64,000 bases of DNA from Gammaproteobacteria bacterium (GCA_026989015.1 JALSKD010000179.1:1-64000); one strand, 5' to 3'; shown: positions 41,109 to 51,003, numbered from the stretch's first letter. Notes: generated from the sequence alone by a model not told the origin. Numbers and translations are program-made.

Positions 41109-41693
41109 ATGGCTTTTACACTTCCCGACCTGCCCTATGCCAAAGACGCGCTGCAGCCGCATATCTCCGAGGAAACCCTCGAATACCATCACGGCAAGCA
41201 CCACCAGGCCTATGTCACCAACCTCAACAACCTGATCGAAGGCACCGAATGGGCCAACAAGGATCTTGAGGACATCATCCGCAATGTCGGTCCCGGCCCC
41301 ATCTTCAACAATGCCGCCCAGGTCTGGAACCATACCTTCTACTGGAACTGCATGAGCCCCAATGGCGGTGGCGCACCCGGCGGCGCGCTGGCCGAAGCCA
41401 TCAACGCCAAGTGGGGTTCCTTCGAGGACTTCAAAAAGCAGTACAGCGCCGACTGCGTCGGCAACTTCGGTTCCGGCTGGACCTGGCTGGTCAAGAAGGC
41501 CAACGGCGAGCTGGACATCGTCAAGACCTCCAACGCCGGCACCCCGCTGACCGAGGACGGCATGACTCCGCTGATGACCTGCGACGTCTGGGAGCACGCC
41601 TACTACATCGACTACCGCAACGCCCGCCCGGAATACGTCAATCATTTCTGGGAGCTGGTCAACTGGGATTTCGTCGCCAGCAACTTCGGCTAA
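41109..41693 (+). CDS. sodB: Iron superoxide dismutase
   Basis: Dismutates superoxide in the cytoplasm. The 194 residues match Fe-SOD. Metal ligands fall at His27 (HHGKHH), His74 (NHTFYW), Asp157 and His161 (DVWEHAYY), the E. coli SodB numbering. The pattern around Gln70 ([16 protein letters not shown]) favours iron over manganese. It has a good sigma-70 promoter, an AAGGA ribosome site and its own terminator, so it is a single-gene unit. Confidence 0.97.
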   Translation: MAFTLPDLPYAKDALQPHISEETLEYHHGKHHQAYVTNLNNLIEGTEWANKDLEDIIRNVGPGPIFNNAAQVWNHTFYWNCMSPNGGGAPGGALAEAINAKWGSFEDFKKQYSADCVGNFGSGWTWLVKKANGELDIVKTSNAGTPLTEDGMTPLMTCDVWEHAYYIDYRNARPEYVNHFWELVNWDFVASNFG

Positions 41694-41732
41694 GCAACCG
41701 CTGGACACCGCCTTCTGGCGGCAACGGTCCCC

Positions 41733-41765
41733 AAGCCCCTGCCGTTTCCGTGGCAGGGGCTTTTT
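41733..41765 (+). terminator. Rho-independent terminator of sodB
   Basis: An 11-bp stem AAGCCCCTGCC/GGCAGGGGCTT with an 8-base loop, ending in TTTTT. Confidence 0.92.
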
Positions 41766-41785
41766 CATGCCCGGCAGCAAAACGG

Positions 41786-41813
41786 TTGAAATCCCGTCCA
41801 AAACCCGTATGTT
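41786..41813 (+). promoter_or_regulatory. Candidate promoter of argD-argF
   Basis: TTGAAA (41786-41791) and TATGTT (41808-41813), 16 bases apart, would start transcription near 41820, about 20 bases before the chosen argD ATG. This excludes the more upstream in-frame start codons. No clear ArgR box is visible. Confidence 0.42.
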
Positions 41814-41838
41814 TGAGCGTTTTTTTCCGGGAATGCTC

Positions 41839-43023
41839 ATGAGCGACCATCTGATGCCCACCTATTTGCCGCTGCCGGTCACCTTCGACCGGGGCCAAGG
41901 CGCCTGGCTGTGGGACGACCGCGGCGAACGCTATCTCGATGCCCTGTGCGGCATCTCCGTCACCAGCCTGGGCCACGCCCACCCCGAGGTGACCCGAGCC
42001 ATCCATGAGCAATCGGAGCGCCTGCTCCACACCTCCAACCTCTACCACATCCGCAACCAGCAGGCGCTGGCCGACCTGCTCTGCGATCTGTCGGGCATGG
42101 AGCAGGCCTTCTTCGGCAACTCCGGCGCCGAGGCCAACGAAGCCGCCATCAAGCTGGCGCGCCTTTACGGACACGGCAAGGGCATCGACACCCCCGAGAT
42201 CATCGTCATGGAGGGCAGCTTCCACGGCCGCACCCTGGCCACCCTGTCGGCCACCGGCAACCGCAAGGTGCAGGCCGGCTTCGAGCCGCTGGTCAGCGGC
42301 TTCGTGCGGGCGCCCTTCAACGATACCGGTGCCATCGAGGCGATTGCCGACAACAACCGCAATGTGGTCGCCATCCTGGTGGAACCGATCCAGGGCGAGG
42401 GCGGCATCCGCATTCCCGACGACGGCTACCTGGCCGCGCTGCGCCGGATCTGCGACGACAACGGCTGGCTGCTGATGCTCGACGAGATCCAGAGCGGCAT
42501 GGCGCGTTCCGGCCGTTTCTTCGCCTTCCAGCATGAAGGCATCCTGCCGGATGTACTGACCCTGGCCAAGGCACTCGGCAACGGCATTCCGATCGGCGCC
42601 TGCCTCGCCCGCGGGCCGGCCCGCGATGTGTTCCAGCCCGGCAATCACGGCTCCACCTTCGGCGGCAACCCCTTTTGCAGCTTCGTCGCCCGCCGTGTGG
42701 TGGAGGTCATGCGCGACGGGCGGCTGGAGCAACGCGCGGCAGCACTCGGCGAACGCCTGGCGGCCGGCCTGCGCAGCGCCTTCGACGGCAAGGAAGGCAT
42801 ACGGGAAATCCGCCAGCGCGGCCTGTTGATCGGCATCGAGTTCGACCGCCCCTGTGGCGAACTGGCGCAGCGTGCATTGCAGCAACACCGCCTGCTGGTG
42901 AATGTGACCGCCGAGCGCGTGCTGCGGCTGCTGCCGCCGCTGACGCTCAACGACGACGAACTGGACGAGCTGCTGCGCCGTCTCGTCGCCTGCATCAACA
43001 GCTTCATGGAACAGACGACATGA
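41839..43023 (+). CDS. argD: Acetylornithine aminotransferase
   Basis: A PLP enzyme that converts N-acetylglutamate semialdehyde to N-acetylornithine in arginine synthesis. It has 394 residues from the chosen ATG ([19 protein letters not shown]). Key segments are [32 protein letters not shown] and [12 protein letters not shown]. The PLP-contacting Asp is in [15 protein letters not shown] and the Schiff-base Lys in [18 protein letters not shown] 41833 is equally near the GGGA ribosome site. The stop overlaps the argF start (ATGA). Confidence 0.95.
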   Translation: MSDHLMPTYLPLPVTFDRGQGAWLWDDRGERYLDALCGISVTSLGHAHPEVTRAIHEQSERLLHTSNLYHIRNQQALADLLCDLSGMEQAFFGNSGAEANEAAIKLARLYGHGKGIDTPEIIVMEGSFHGRTLATLSATGNRKVQAGFEPLVSGFVRAPFNDTGAIEAIADNNRNVVAILVEPIQGEGGIRIPDDGYLAALRRICDDNGWLLMLDEIQSGMARSGRFFAFQHEGILPDVLTLAKALGNGIPIGACLARGPARDVFQPGNHGSTFGGNPFCSFVARRVVEVMRDGRLEQRAAALGERLAAGLRSAFDGKEGIREIRQRGLLIGIEFDRPCGELAQRALQQHRLLVNVTAERVLRLLPPLTLNDDELDELLRRLVACINSFMEQTT

Positions 43024-43943
43024 ACCCCCGACATTTTCTCAGCCTGCTGGACCTCGACGCCGACGAGTTCCGGCAACTGATCGATCACGCCATCGCGGTG
43101 AAACAGACGCTCAAGTCCGGCTGCCTGCACCAGCCCCTGCAGGGCCGGGTGATGGCGATGATCTTCGAGAAATCCTCCACTCGCACCCGCGTCTCCTTCG
43201 AGGCGGGCATGGCGCAGATGGGCGGCCACGCAATGTTCCTGTCGCCCCGCGACAGCCAGCTCGGCCGCGGCGAGCCGATCGAGGATACCGCCCGCGTCAT
43301 TTCCAGCATGGTGGATGTGGTGATGATCCGCACCTTCGGCCACGACCGCATCGAGACCTTCGCCGCCCACTCCAGCGTCCCGGTAATCAACGGCCTGACC
43401 GACCTGCTGCACCCCTGCCAGTTGCTGGCCGACATGCAGACCTGGTTCGAATTGCGCGGCGACATCCGTGGCCGCCGCGTGGCCTGGATCGGCGACGGCA
43501 ACAACATGTGCCATTCCTGGATCAACGCGGCGCGGTTGCTCGATTTCGAACTGTTCATCGGCTGCCCCGCCGGTTATGAGCCGGACGCGGCGATCCTCTC
43601 CGCCGCCGGCGAGCGCGCGCGGGTGGTTCACGATCCGCGCGAGGCGGTGCGCGGTGCCGACCTGGTAGTCACCGATGTGTGGGCCAGCATGGGCCAGGAA
43701 GAGGAGCAGAAACTTCGGGAGCAGGCGTTTGCCGACTACCAGGTGGACGAGGCATTGATGGCGCTGGCGGACGATGACGCCCTTTTCATGCACTGCCTGC
43801 CGGCCCACCGCGGCGAGGAAGTCAGCGCCGGTGTCATCGACGGGCCGCAGAGCGTGGTCTGGCAGGAAGCGGAAAACCGCCTGCACGCGCAGAAGGCGCT
43901 GGTGGAGTTTCTGGTCAACGGAGGGCTGACTCCACCGGCCTGA
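43020..43943 (+). CDS. argF: Ornithine carbamoyltransferase
   Basis: Joins carbamoyl phosphate and ornithine to citrulline. The 307 residues show the carbamoyl-phosphate loop [21 protein letters not shown], the ornithine-binding segment near [11 protein letters not shown] and the catalytic [12 protein letters not shown]. It starts in the last codon of argD, so argD-argF form one operon. The carAB genes that supply its carbamoyl phosphate are also in the window. Confidence 0.96.
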   Translation: MNPRHFLSLLDLDADEFRQLIDHAIAVKQTLKSGCLHQPLQGRVMAMIFEKSSTRTRVSFEAGMAQMGGHAMFLSPRDSQLGRGEPIEDTARVISSMVDVVMIRTFGHDRIETFAAHSSVPVINGLTDLLHPCQLLADMQTWFELRGDIRGRRVAWIGDGNNMCHSWINAARLLDFELFIGCPAGYEPDAAILSAAGERARVVHDPREAVRGADLVVTDVWASMGQEEEQKLREQAFADYQVDEALMALADDDALFMHCLPAHRGEEVSAGVIDGPQSVVWQEAENRLHAQKALVEFLVNGGLTPPA

Positions 43944-43952
43944 GGCAGCGCT

Positions 43953-45143
43953 TCAGCTGGCGATCTCGATCCGGTTGCGGCCGTTGCGCTTGGCCTGCAG
44001 CAGGGCTCCCTCGGCACGCTGCAGCAGGTCCCGGGACGACAGCTCGTCAGTGATCGGGGTGCAACAGATGCCGATCGACAGGGTCAGCCGGTCGAAGGCG
44101 CGGCCTCCCTTGTGTTCGATATTCAGCTCGTCGAGCTGATCCTGGATCTTCTGCATCATCATCCGCGCGCCCTCGCAGGAAATGCCCGGCAGCAGCAGGC
44201 CGAATTCCGCGCCGTGCAGCCGGGCCACGATCTCGTCGCCGTTGACCACCTCACCCATCAGCAGATGCGCCACCTGGGTCAGGGTGCGGTTGCCGATGTC
44301 CTGCCCATAGGCAACATTGTATTCGTAGAAATGGTCGATATTGACCATCACGATCGACAGCGGCAGATGATTGGAGGCATGCTTGCGGCGAAATTCCTCC
44401 AGCCGTACCCGGAACGCACGGAAGTTGGAGGCCCCGGTCAGTTCATCGGTGGTGGAAATCTTGTCCAGCTCCTTGTTCGACTTGGCCACCGCATTGAGCA
44501 GGCGCTGCAGGTCGTTGACCAGCAATTCGTTGTCGAAACGGTAGGTCAACGAATCGGCGATCATGCGGTTCATGCACCTGACCCCGCTGTAATAGGCCCA
44601 GAACATGAACAGGTACATCGCGCCCAACACAAGACTGTCGGGCGTTGCCCGCCAGAACTGATAGAGTGTCACCGGCAGGATCATCAGTACCAGATAGCTG
44701 GTGTAGACCCACATTGAGGTCGAGAGGTAGGCGATGGCCCCGGCACCCAGGCCCAGCAGGAAGATATGGTAGATGTACTGCAGGTTCTGACTGATCCAGG
44801 GCATCGCCAGCACCGCCCCAAGGCCCTGCCACAACGCCACCACCGCCATGCCGACAAAGAAGCGGCGCTGCCACAGATGATGATTCAGGTAATCGTCGTT
44901 GCGCACGCGGTCGTAGAGCAGTTTCAGGCGCAGGCGCGCCAGTTCCAGCAGCAGCAGACCGCCAAACCAAATCCAGGGCCACAGCTCTCGGCCCTGCAGA
45001 TCCAGCTCGATGTAGGCCAGCAGCGCGGCGATGCCCCCGACGATGAGGGTGTAGACCATGCCCAGCGGAAAGCGGTCATAGAGAAAATTGACCAGCTCAT
45101 GCTGCTGCAGGTGGTAGGTGCTGATGGCGAGCTTCTTGTCCAT
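43953..45143 (-). CDS. Membrane GGDEF-like protein with altered signature
   Basis: A protein of about 396 residues (414 if the ATG at 45197 is used). About six transmembrane helices occupy the first 200 residues, a helical linker follows, then a GGDEF-type domain (about 235-395, starting STTDELTGASNFRAF). The signature RLHGAEFGLLLPG replaces RxGGDEF: the first Gly is His and the metal-binding Asp is Ala, so cyclase activity is doubtful. No EAL domain is present. It converges on argF and diverges from argA. It is likely a sensor or c-di-GMP-related scaffold. Confidence 0.83.
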   Translation of the reverse strand: MDKKLAISTYHLQQHELVNFLYDRFPLGMVYTLIVGGIAALLAYIELDLQGRELWPWIWFGGLLLLELARLRLKLLYDRVRNDDYLNHHLWQRRFFVGMAVVALWQGLGAVLAMPWISQNLQYIYHIFLLGLGAGAIAYLSTSMWVYTSYLVLMILPVTLYQFWRATPDSLVLGAMYLFMFWAYYSGVRCMNRMIADSLTYRFDNELLVNDLQRLLNAVAKSNKELDKISTTDELTGASNFRAFRVRLEEFRRKHASNHLPLSIVMVNIDHFYEYNVAYGQDIGNRTLTQVAHLLMGEVVNGDEIVARLHGAEFGLLLPGISCEGARMMMQKIQDQLDELNIEHKGGRAFDRLTLSIGICCTPITDELSSRDLLQRAEGALLQAKRNGRNRIEIAS

Positions 45144-45261
45144 GTACGGGTAGATGCGTTTTCTTCCCCTGACGGCCGTGCCTGCATTGTAATCCATTCA
45201 CCCGGTGCCCGCCGCACAAATCTGGAGCATCACCCGCCATGCGCCCCCACGGCAGTTCCTT

Positions 45262-45267
45262 TATACT
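45262..45267 (+). promoter_or_regulatory. -10-like box placing argA on a leaderless transcript
   Basis: TATACT ends six bases before the argA ATG, so transcription would begin at or within a base of the start codon. No Shine-Dalgarno is visible and no good -35 is seen, so this is tentative. Confidence 0.4.
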
Positions 45268-45273
45268 TCGGCC

Positions 45274-46569
45274 ATGTCCCAGGCTGAACACATCCGCTGG
45301 TTTCGCGGCGCCGCGCCCTATATCAATGCGTTTCGCGGCAAGACCTTCGTCATCGTCATCAGCGGCGAAATGCTGCGCTCGAAGCTGTTCGAGCACCTGA
45401 TCCACGACATCGCCCTGTGCCATCACCTCGGCATCCGCCTGCTGCTGGTACACGGCAGCCGCGAGCAGATCGACGACCGCCTGCGCGAGGCCGGCATCGA
45501 GAGCCGTTTCCACCGCAACATGCGCATCAGCGAGAAGTCGGCAATGCCGGTGATCCTGCAGGCCATCCACGACGCGCGCAGCAGCATCGAGGCGCGGCTG
45601 TCGATGGGCCTGCCCAATACCCCGATGTCCGGCAGCGACATTTCCGTGATCAGCGGCAATTTCGTTACCGGCATGCCGCTCGGCGTGATCGACGGCATCG
45701 ACATGCAGTACAGCGGGAAGCCGCGTTCCATCGATTGCGAGGCCCTGCGCGAACTGCTGCCTCGGCACATCCCACTGCTCTCGCCATTGGGCTATTCGCG
45801 CAGCGGTGAGCTGTTCAACCTGCCTTCCGAGGAGCTGGCGGCGGAGGTCGCCATTCAACTCGGTGCCGAGAAACTGATATTCTTCAGCCGCGACTACATC
45901 CGCCGTGACCGCAGCGACCAGTTCTCCACCGCCGAATGCCTGCAACTGATCGCCTCCGGCGAAGCCAGCGACAGCCTGCAAGCCCTGCTCGGCCATGCGG
46001 TGCATGCGGTGCAGCAGGGCGTCGAGCGGGTGCATATCATCGACTCCACGCTGGACGGCGCGCTGCTGCAGGAGCTGTTCACCCGCGAAGGCGCGGGAAT
46101 GATGGTCACCAACCGTTTCTACGAGGGGCTGCGCCAGGCCAGCATCGACGACATCGGCGGCATACTGGAGCTGATCCAGCCGCTGGAGCGCGCCGGCGCG
46201 CTGATTCCCCGCTCGCGCGAACAACTGGAGCTGGACATCGACCATTTCCTGGTCATCGAGAAGGACGGCATGATCGTCGGCTGCATCGCCTGCATCCCGG
46301 ATGCGGAAGCACGCATCGGCGAGATTGCCTGCCTGGCGGTTCATCCGGAATTCCGCAACGCCGGTTTCGGCGAACAGCTGCTGGCCGCCGCCGAGGAACA
46401 GGCGCGCAAGGCAGGGCTGGAGCGGCTCTACATCCTCACCACGCGCACCTCCCACTGGTTCCTCGAACACGGCTACCAGCCGGCCAGCCTGGAAATGCTG
46501 CCCCAGGGCCGTCAGCGCCGCTACAACGAGGCGCGCAAATCCATCATCATGAGCAAAACCCTGGACTGA
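45274..46569 (+). CDS. argA: N-acetylglutamate synthase
   Basis: Makes N-acetylglutamate, the first step of arginine synthesis, and is normally inhibited by arginine. The 431 residues comprise an N-terminal amino-acid-kinase fold (FVIVISGEML, LLVHGSREQID) that binds arginine and a C-terminal GNAT acetyltransferase (about 290-431; CLAVHPEFRNAGFGEQLL is the acetyl-CoA loop). The start at MSQAEHIRWFRGAAPYINAFRG agrees with homologues. It is followed after one base by the 5'-nucleotidase gene. argJ, which can also make N-acetylglutamate, lies 15 kb away. Confidence 0.96.
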   Translation: MSQAEHIRWFRGAAPYINAFRGKTFVIVISGEMLRSKLFEHLIHDIALCHHLGIRLLLVHGSREQIDDRLREAGIESRFHRNMRISEKSAMPVILQAIHDARSSIEARLSMGLPNTPMSGSDISVISGNFVTGMPLGVIDGIDMQYSGKPRSIDCEALRELLPRHIPLLSPLGYSRSGELFNLPSEELAAEVAIQLGAEKLIFFSRDYIRRDRSDQFSTAECLQLIASGEASDSLQALLGHAVHAVQQGVERVHIIDSTLDGALLQELFTREGAGMMVTNRFYEGLRQASIDDIGGILELIQPLERAGALIPRSREQLELDIDHFLVIEKDGMIVGCIACIPDAEARIGEIACLAVHPEFRNAGFGEQLLAAAEEQARKAGLERLYILTTRTSHWFLEHGYQPASLEMLPQGRQRRYNEARKSIIMSKTLD

Positions 46570-46570
46570 C

Positions 46571-47482
46571 ATGGCCTACGATCTGAGCAACTACCTGGTC
46601 ATCGGCATCTCCTCGCGCGCGCTGTTCGACCTGACCCGGGAAAACGAGATCTACGAACAGCAGGGACTGGAAGCCTATTGCCAGTACCAGCTGGAGCACG
46701 AGAACGACATCCTCAAGCCCGGCGTCGGCTTCGCGCTGATCGAGGCCATGCTCAAGATCAACGAAATCCGGGAAGGCCAGCGCCATGTGGAAGTGGTGAT
46801 CGTTTCGCGCAACTCGGCCGACACCAGCCTGCGCATCTCCAATTCCATCGATCACTATGGGCTGGACATCTCTCGCGCCGCCTTCACCGGCGGGGAGCCG
46901 GTGGCCAAGTACCTCGGAGCCTTCGATGTGGACCTGTTCCTGTCGGCCACCGAAGAGGATGTACAGGCCGCGGTGGAATCCCAGGTGGCGGCCGGCCTCA
47001 TTTATGAGGGTTCCGCCGAAAACCTGGGCAAGCCGCTGGAGCAGATTCGCATTGCCTTCGATGGCGATGCGGTGCTGTTTTCCGAGGAGTCGGAACGCAT
47101 CTATCAGGAACAGGGCCTGCAGGCCTTCATCGAGCACGAGAAGAAGAACGCCCAGAACCCGCTGCCGGAAGGTCCCTTCGCCAAGCTGCTGAAGACACTC
47201 TCCTACCTGCAGTTCCAGCTGGACAACGCAGTGGACGGTCCGCCGCCCATCCGTACCGCGCTGGTCACCGCCCGCAACAGCCCGGCCCACGAGCGGGTAA
47301 TCCGTACGCTGCGCGCCTGGGATGTGCGCATCGACGAGACCTTTTTCCTCGGCGGCGTGCCCAAGGACCGGGTACTGGCTTCCTTCAAGCCGCACATCTT
47401 CTTCGACGACCAGCACCGCCATTGCGGCCCGGCTTCCAGGCTGGTGCCCACCGCGCGGGTGCCTTCGACGGTCGGCGAGTGA
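46571..47482 (+). CDS. 5'-nucleotidase (NT5C1-like)
   Basis: A 303-residue protein of the bacterial 5'-nucleotidase family related to cytosolic 5'-nucleotidase IA. The N-terminal LVIGISSRALFDL, VVIVSRNSADTSLRI, AAFTGGEPVAKYL and IAFDGDAVLFSEESE (HAD-type Asp motif) are visible, with HIFFDDQHRHC near the C-terminus. It should release nucleosides from nucleoside monophosphates. It begins one base behind argA, so it is probably co-transcribed, though no metabolic link to arginine is evident. Confidence 0.9.
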   Translation: MAYDLSNYLVIGISSRALFDLTRENEIYEQQGLEAYCQYQLEHENDILKPGVGFALIEAMLKINEIREGQRHVEVVIVSRNSADTSLRISNSIDHYGLDISRAAFTGGEPVAKYLGAFDVDLFLSATEEDVQAAVESQVAAGLIYEGSAENLGKPLEQIRIAFDGDAVLFSEESERIYQEQGLQAFIEHEKKNAQNPLPEGPFAKLLKTLSYLQFQLDNAVDGPPPIRTALVTARNSPAHERVIRTLRAWDVRIDETFFLGGVPKDRVLASFKPHIFFDDQHRHCGPASRLVPTARVPSTVGE

Positions 47483-47569
47483 GCGTCCGCCACTGAATCA
47501 TTCGGTAACGCCGATGTCCCAACCCTTGTCCGCAGTCCCGACCGTTCTCACACACCAAGGAAAATACCG

Positions 47570-48019
47570 ATGAAGACAAAAAGCCTGTTGATACTCGCCT
47601 GCGCGCTGTTCTCTGCGCCGCTGATGGCCGCCGAGGGGCTGATGCGCGTCGCCAGCCCCTACAGCGTGGATGACACCGCCAACCGCCTGGAACAGGTGCT
47701 GAAGGCCAAGGGGATGACCGTATTCACGCGCGTGCGCCATTCCGATGCCGCCGCCGCGGTCGGTGTGGCGCTCAGGCCGACCCAGCTCATCATCTTCGGC
47801 AACCCCAAGGTGGGCAGCCCGCTGATGGCCTGCGCGCCCACCGTCGCCATCGACCTGCCGCAGAAAGCGCTGATCTGGAAGGATGCCGACGGCAAGGTCT
47901 GGATCGGCTACAACGACCCGCAGTGGCTCAAGCAGCGGCATGCCATCGAAGGTTGCGACCCGGTGCTGAAGAAAATCGGTGGCGCCCTGTCGAAGCTGAC
48001 CGCCGCGGCAGTCAAGTAG
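47570..48019 (+). CDS. DUF302 secreted protein
   Basis: A 149-residue protein with a signal peptide (LLILACALFSAPLMAAE, cleavage after AMA-like MAA). One DUF302 domain follows: SPYSVDDTANRLEQVLKAKG, VFTRVRHSDAAAAVG, RPTQLIIFGNPKVGSPLM and IDLPQKALIWKD. DUF302 folds are small alpha/beta domains of unknown role found in the periplasm of many proteobacteria. AAGGA about eight bases before the ATG supports the start. A 16-bp hairpin follows. Confidence 0.9.
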   Translation: MKTKSLLILACALFSAPLMAAEGLMRVASPYSVDDTANRLEQVLKAKGMTVFTRVRHSDAAAAVGVALRPTQLIIFGNPKVGSPLMACAPTVAIDLPQKALIWKDADGKVWIGYNDPQWLKQRHAIEGCDPVLKKIGGALSKLTAAAVK

Positions 48020-48045
48020 GCCGAACGCAATCCGCCCAGGCCCGC

Positions 48046-48082
48046 AACGCAACAGGCCCGGCATGACCGGGCCTGTTGCGTT
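48046..48082. terminator. Hairpin terminator between DUF302 gene and dksA
   Basis: A perfect 16-bp stem (48046-48061 with 48067-48082) and a 5-base loop between convergent genes. The flanking T/A runs are only two bases long, so termination may be incomplete. Confidence 0.65.
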
Positions 48083-48100
48083 CCTGTATCAGCAGCGGCA

Positions 48101-48517
48101 TCACTCGTCGCGGTGTTGCCGTTCCAGTCGCTCGTGTTTTTCCTGGGCTTCGATGGTCAGGGTGGCGATCGGCCGCGCCTCCAGGCGGGCCAGACCGATT
48201 TCCTCGCCGGTTTCCTCGCAATAGCCATAGGTGCCATCGGCAATGCGCGCCAGCGCGGCATCGATCTTGTTGATCAGCTTGCGGTAGCGGTCGCGGGTGC
48301 GCAATTCGAGCGCGGCATCGGTCTCCAGGGTGGCGCGGTCGTTGATGTCCGGCTCCTGCCAGTTCTCTTCCTTGAGGTGATTGATGGTGTTTTCGGATTC
48401 CTGAAGCAGTTCGCTGCGCCAGTCGAGCAGCTTGCGGCGGAAATACTCGAGCTGCTGCGGCGACATGTATTCTTCATCGGGAGAAGGCGTGTAGCCCTCC
48501 GGCAATTCGATAGTCAT
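48101..48517 (-). CDS. dksA: RNA polymerase-binding protein DksA, zinc-less type
   Basis: DksA enters the RNA polymerase secondary channel and works with ppGpp to reset transcription of rRNA and amino-acid genes. The 138 residues have the coiled coil with its functional tip intact (DINDRA, Asp57/Asp60). In the zinc-finger region only Cys100 of the four cysteines remains; the other three positions read Thr103, Thr121 and Ala124 (GYCEETGEEIG and ATLTIEAQ). That matches the alphaproteobacterial form and resembles zinc-independent DksA proteins. AGGAGGA six bases before the ATG fixes the start. Confidence 0.95.
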   Translation of the reverse strand: MTIELPEGYTPSPDEEYMSPQQLEYFRRKLLDWRSELLQESENTINHLKEENWQEPDINDRATLETDAALELRTRDRYRKLINKIDAALARIADGTYGYCEETGEEIGLARLEARPIATLTIEAQEKHERLERQHRDE

Positions 48518-48592
48518 CCAGAGTCCTCCTGTGGGCTCTCGGGTTGGCGATTCGCCCGGGCGAACGGCCTGCCGGACGGAAAAACGGCAGGC

Positions 48593-48621
48593 AGTATAGG
48601 CAGGTTTGCCGGAGGCGGCAA
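48593..48621 (-). promoter_or_regulatory. Predicted dksA promoter
   Basis: On the minus strand TTGCCG (48616-48621) and TATACT (48593-48598) are 17 bases apart. The start would be near 48586, giving a leader of about 70 bases. The -35 box overlaps a small GGCGGC/GCCGCC hairpin behind sucD. Confidence 0.55.
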
Positions 48622-48633
48622 GCCGCCCCGATC

Positions 48634-49503
48634 TCAGCCCAGCAGTTTCTTCATCGCCTCGCCGATGCGCGACGGGGAGTTGACGGTGGTCACGCCGGCC
48701 GCCTGCAGGGCGGTGAATTTTTCCTTCGCGGTGCCCTTGCCGCCGGCGATGATGGCGCCGGCGTGGCCCATGCGCTTGCCCGGGGGCGCGGTGACACCGG
48801 CGATGTAGGAAACCACCGGCTTGCTGAAATGGTCGCGGATCCACTCCGCGGCCTGCTCCTCGGCACTGCCACCGATCTCGCCGACCATGACCACGCCCTC
48901 GGTCTGCGGATCCTGCTCGAACAGTTCCAGGCAGTCGATGAAGCTCATGCCATGGATCGGGTCGCCGCCGATGCCAATGCAGGTGCTCTGGCCCAGGCCG
49001 TTGCGGGTGGTCTGGTGTACCGCTTCGTAGGTGAGGGTGCCGGAGCGAGAGATGATGCCGACCCGCCCTTTCTTGTGGATGGCGCCGGGCATGATGCCGA
49101 TCTTGCATTCGCCAGAGGTGATGATGCCCGGGCAGTTGGGGCCGATCAGGTAGCTGTCGCTGCCCTCGAGCGCCGCGCGCACCTTGAGCATGTCCTGTAC
49201 CGGGATGTGCTCGGTGATGCAGACGATGACCCGAATGCCGGCGTCCGCGGCCTCGAGGATGGCATCGGCGCAGAAGGGTGCCGGCACATAGATCATCGTT
49301 GCCTCGGCACCGGTTTCCTTCACCGCATCGGCCACGGTATCGAACACCGGCAGGCCGAGGTGGGTCTGCCCGCCCTTGCCGGGGGTGACGCCGCCGACCA
49401 TCCGGGTGCCGTAGGCGATGGCCTGCTCGGAGTGGAAGCTTCCCTGCTTGCCGGTGAAGCCCTGGCAGATGACCCGTGTGTTGCGATCGACCAGTATGCT
49501 CAT
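48634..49503 (-). CDS. sucD: Succinyl-CoA synthetase alpha subunit
   Basis: Converts succinyl-CoA to succinate with NTP synthesis in the TCA cycle. The 289 residues have the CoA-binding [28 protein letters not shown] and the phosphohistidine loop [17 protein letters not shown]. Its ATG overlaps the sucC stop by four bases, as usual for the sucCD pair. Confidence 0.97.
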   Translation of the reverse strand: MSILVDRNTRVICQGFTGKQGSFHSEQAIAYGTRMVGGVTPGKGGQTHLGLPVFDTVADAVKETGAEATMIYVPAPFCADAILEAADAGIRVIVCITEHIPVQDMLKVRAALEGSDSYLIGPNCPGIITSGECKIGIMPGAIHKKGRVGIISRSGTLTYEAVHQTTRNGLGQSTCIGIGGDPIHGMSFIDCLELFEQDPQTEGVVMVGEIGGSAEEQAAEWIRDHFSKPVVSYIAGVTAPPGKRMGHAGAIIAGGKGTAKEKFTALQAAGVTTVNSPSRIGEAMKKLLG

Positions 49504-50669
49504 GACGCACCTCCGATGGCGGCCACCGCCTTGCGGGCGCCGTCCTCCAGATCGTCGGCGGGGATGATGTCCACATCGCTGTCGGCGAGCAGTTGCTTGC
49601 CCTGCTCCACATTGGTGCCTTCGAGGCGTACCACCACCGGCACTCCGACCTCCACTTCACGCACGGCCTGGATGATGCCCTCGGCAATCAGGTCACAACG
49701 CACGATGCCGCCGAAGATATTGACCAGAATCGCCCGCACCTTGCCGTCGGAGAGGATCAGCTTGAAGGCTTCCGCCACCTTTTCGGCGGTGGCGCCGCCG
49801 CCCACATCGAGGAAATTGGCCGGCTCGCCGCCCTGCAACTTGATCTCGTCCATGGTCGCCATCGCCAGTCCGGCGCCATTGACCAGGCAGCCGATGTTGC
49901 CGTCCAGCGCCACATAGTTGAGGCCGTGTTCGGCGGCGGCCAGCTCGCGCGGGTCTTCCTGGCTGGTATCGCGCATTTCGGCGATCTGCGGCTGGCGGTA
50001 GAGTGCGTTGTCGTCGATGCCGAACTTGGCGTCCAGCGCCATCAACCGGCCCTCGCTGGTGGTGATCAGCGGATTGATTTCGAGCAGGCTGCCATCGTGT
50101 TGGGTGAACAGCTCATACAGCCCCTGCATGATGCGCCCCAGCTGCTTGATCTGATCACCGGCCAACCCCAGCCCGAAGCCGAAACGCCGCACCTGCCAGG
50201 GCATCAGCCCGGTCACCGGGCTGACCGTGATGCGCAGGATCTTCTCCGGGCTGCGGGCGGCAACCTCCTCGATGTCCATGCCACCCTCGGCGGAAGCCAT
50301 GAACACGATGCGGCGGCTGGCGCGGTCGATCAGCGCGCCCAGGTAGTATTCACGATCGATGTCGGACAGGGCCTCGATCAGCACGCGGCTGATTGGCAGG
50401 CCCTCCGGCCCGGTCTGGTGGGTGACCAGCTTCCGGCCGAGAAAGTCCTCGACGGTCTCGCGCAACTGCTGCTCGCCCTCGACGATCTTCACGCCTCCGG
50501 CCTTGCCGCGGCCTCCGGCGTGGACCTGGGCCTTGACGATCCAGCGGTCGCCGCCCAGCCGGCGCGCGATCTCCACCGCCTGATCGGGATCGAAGGCGGC
50601 ATCGCCCTCGGGAACGGGTATCTTGAACTGGCGGAACAGCGCCTTCGCCTGATGCTCGTGCAGATTCAT
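49500..50669 (-). CDS. sucC: Succinyl-CoA synthetase beta subunit
   Basis: Partner of SucD; the ATP-grasp domain binds the nucleotide. The 389 residues show [45 protein letters not shown] and [15 protein letters not shown]. It leads the two-gene operon, separate from sucAB, and diverges from the PP0621-like gene with an 88-base gap. Confidence 0.97.
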   Translation of the reverse strand: MNLHEHQAKALFRQFKIPVPEGDAAFDPDQAVEIARRLGGDRWIVKAQVHAGGRGKAGGVKIVEGEQQLRETVEDFLGRKLVTHQTGPEGLPISRVLIEALSDIDREYYLGALIDRASRRIVFMASAEGGMDIEEVAARSPEKILRITVSPVTGLMPWQVRRFGFGLGLAGDQIKQLGRIMQGLYELFTQHDGSLLEINPLITTSEGRLMALDAKFGIDDNALYRQPQIAEMRDTSQEDPRELAAAEHGLNYVALDGNIGCLVNGAGLAMATMDEIKLQGGEPANFLDVGGGATAEKVAEAFKLILSDGKVRAILVNIFGGIVRCDLIAEGIIQAVREVEVGVPVVVRLEGTNVEQGKQLLADSDVDIIPADDLEDGARKAVAAIGGAS

Positions 50670-50757
50670 GGGGTCGGACCAGCCTTGTCGTTGTCACGGG
50701 AAGCACATAGACTAGCGAGCGAACCCTCCCCAGCCAATAACTTTTTATTCTGTCGAT

Positions 50758-51003
50758 ATGATCTTCCGCATCCTGCTGCTGTTTCTGGTGATCTGGGGTC
50801 TGCTGTGGCTCGTCCGCAAGCAGTTCGCCGACAAACCGGGTCCCGAACGGACCGCCGAGGCGGACGCGGAAGACATGCTGGTCTGCGAAACCTGCGGCGT
50901 GCACACGCCCCGCTCGCTGACCGTGCAGGTGAACGGCAAGACCTACTGCTGCCATGAGCATATTCCGGCCCCGAAGTCCCATGACGGTGCCGATGACGGC
51001 TGA
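50758..51003 (+). CDS. PP0621-like small protein with paired-cysteine motif
   Basis: An 81-residue protein. An N-terminal transmembrane helix (about 2-20) is followed by a charged linker. Then comes a zinc-ribbon-like segment with Cys pairs in VCETCGVHTPRSL and TYCCHEH. The family often sits directly before pilS, as here, but its role is unknown. A TATTCT ends six bases before the ATG, hinting at a leaderless transcript. It overlaps the predicted pilS start by about 23 bases. Confidence 0.85.
   Translation: MIFRILLLFLVIWGLLWLVRKQFADKPGPERTAEADAEDMLVCETCGVHTPRSLTVQVNGKTYCCHEHIPAPKSHDGADDG

Noticed and set aside
41659-42888. A 409-codon minus-strand frame opposite argD
   Set aside because: Antisense shadow of argD with no recognisable domain.
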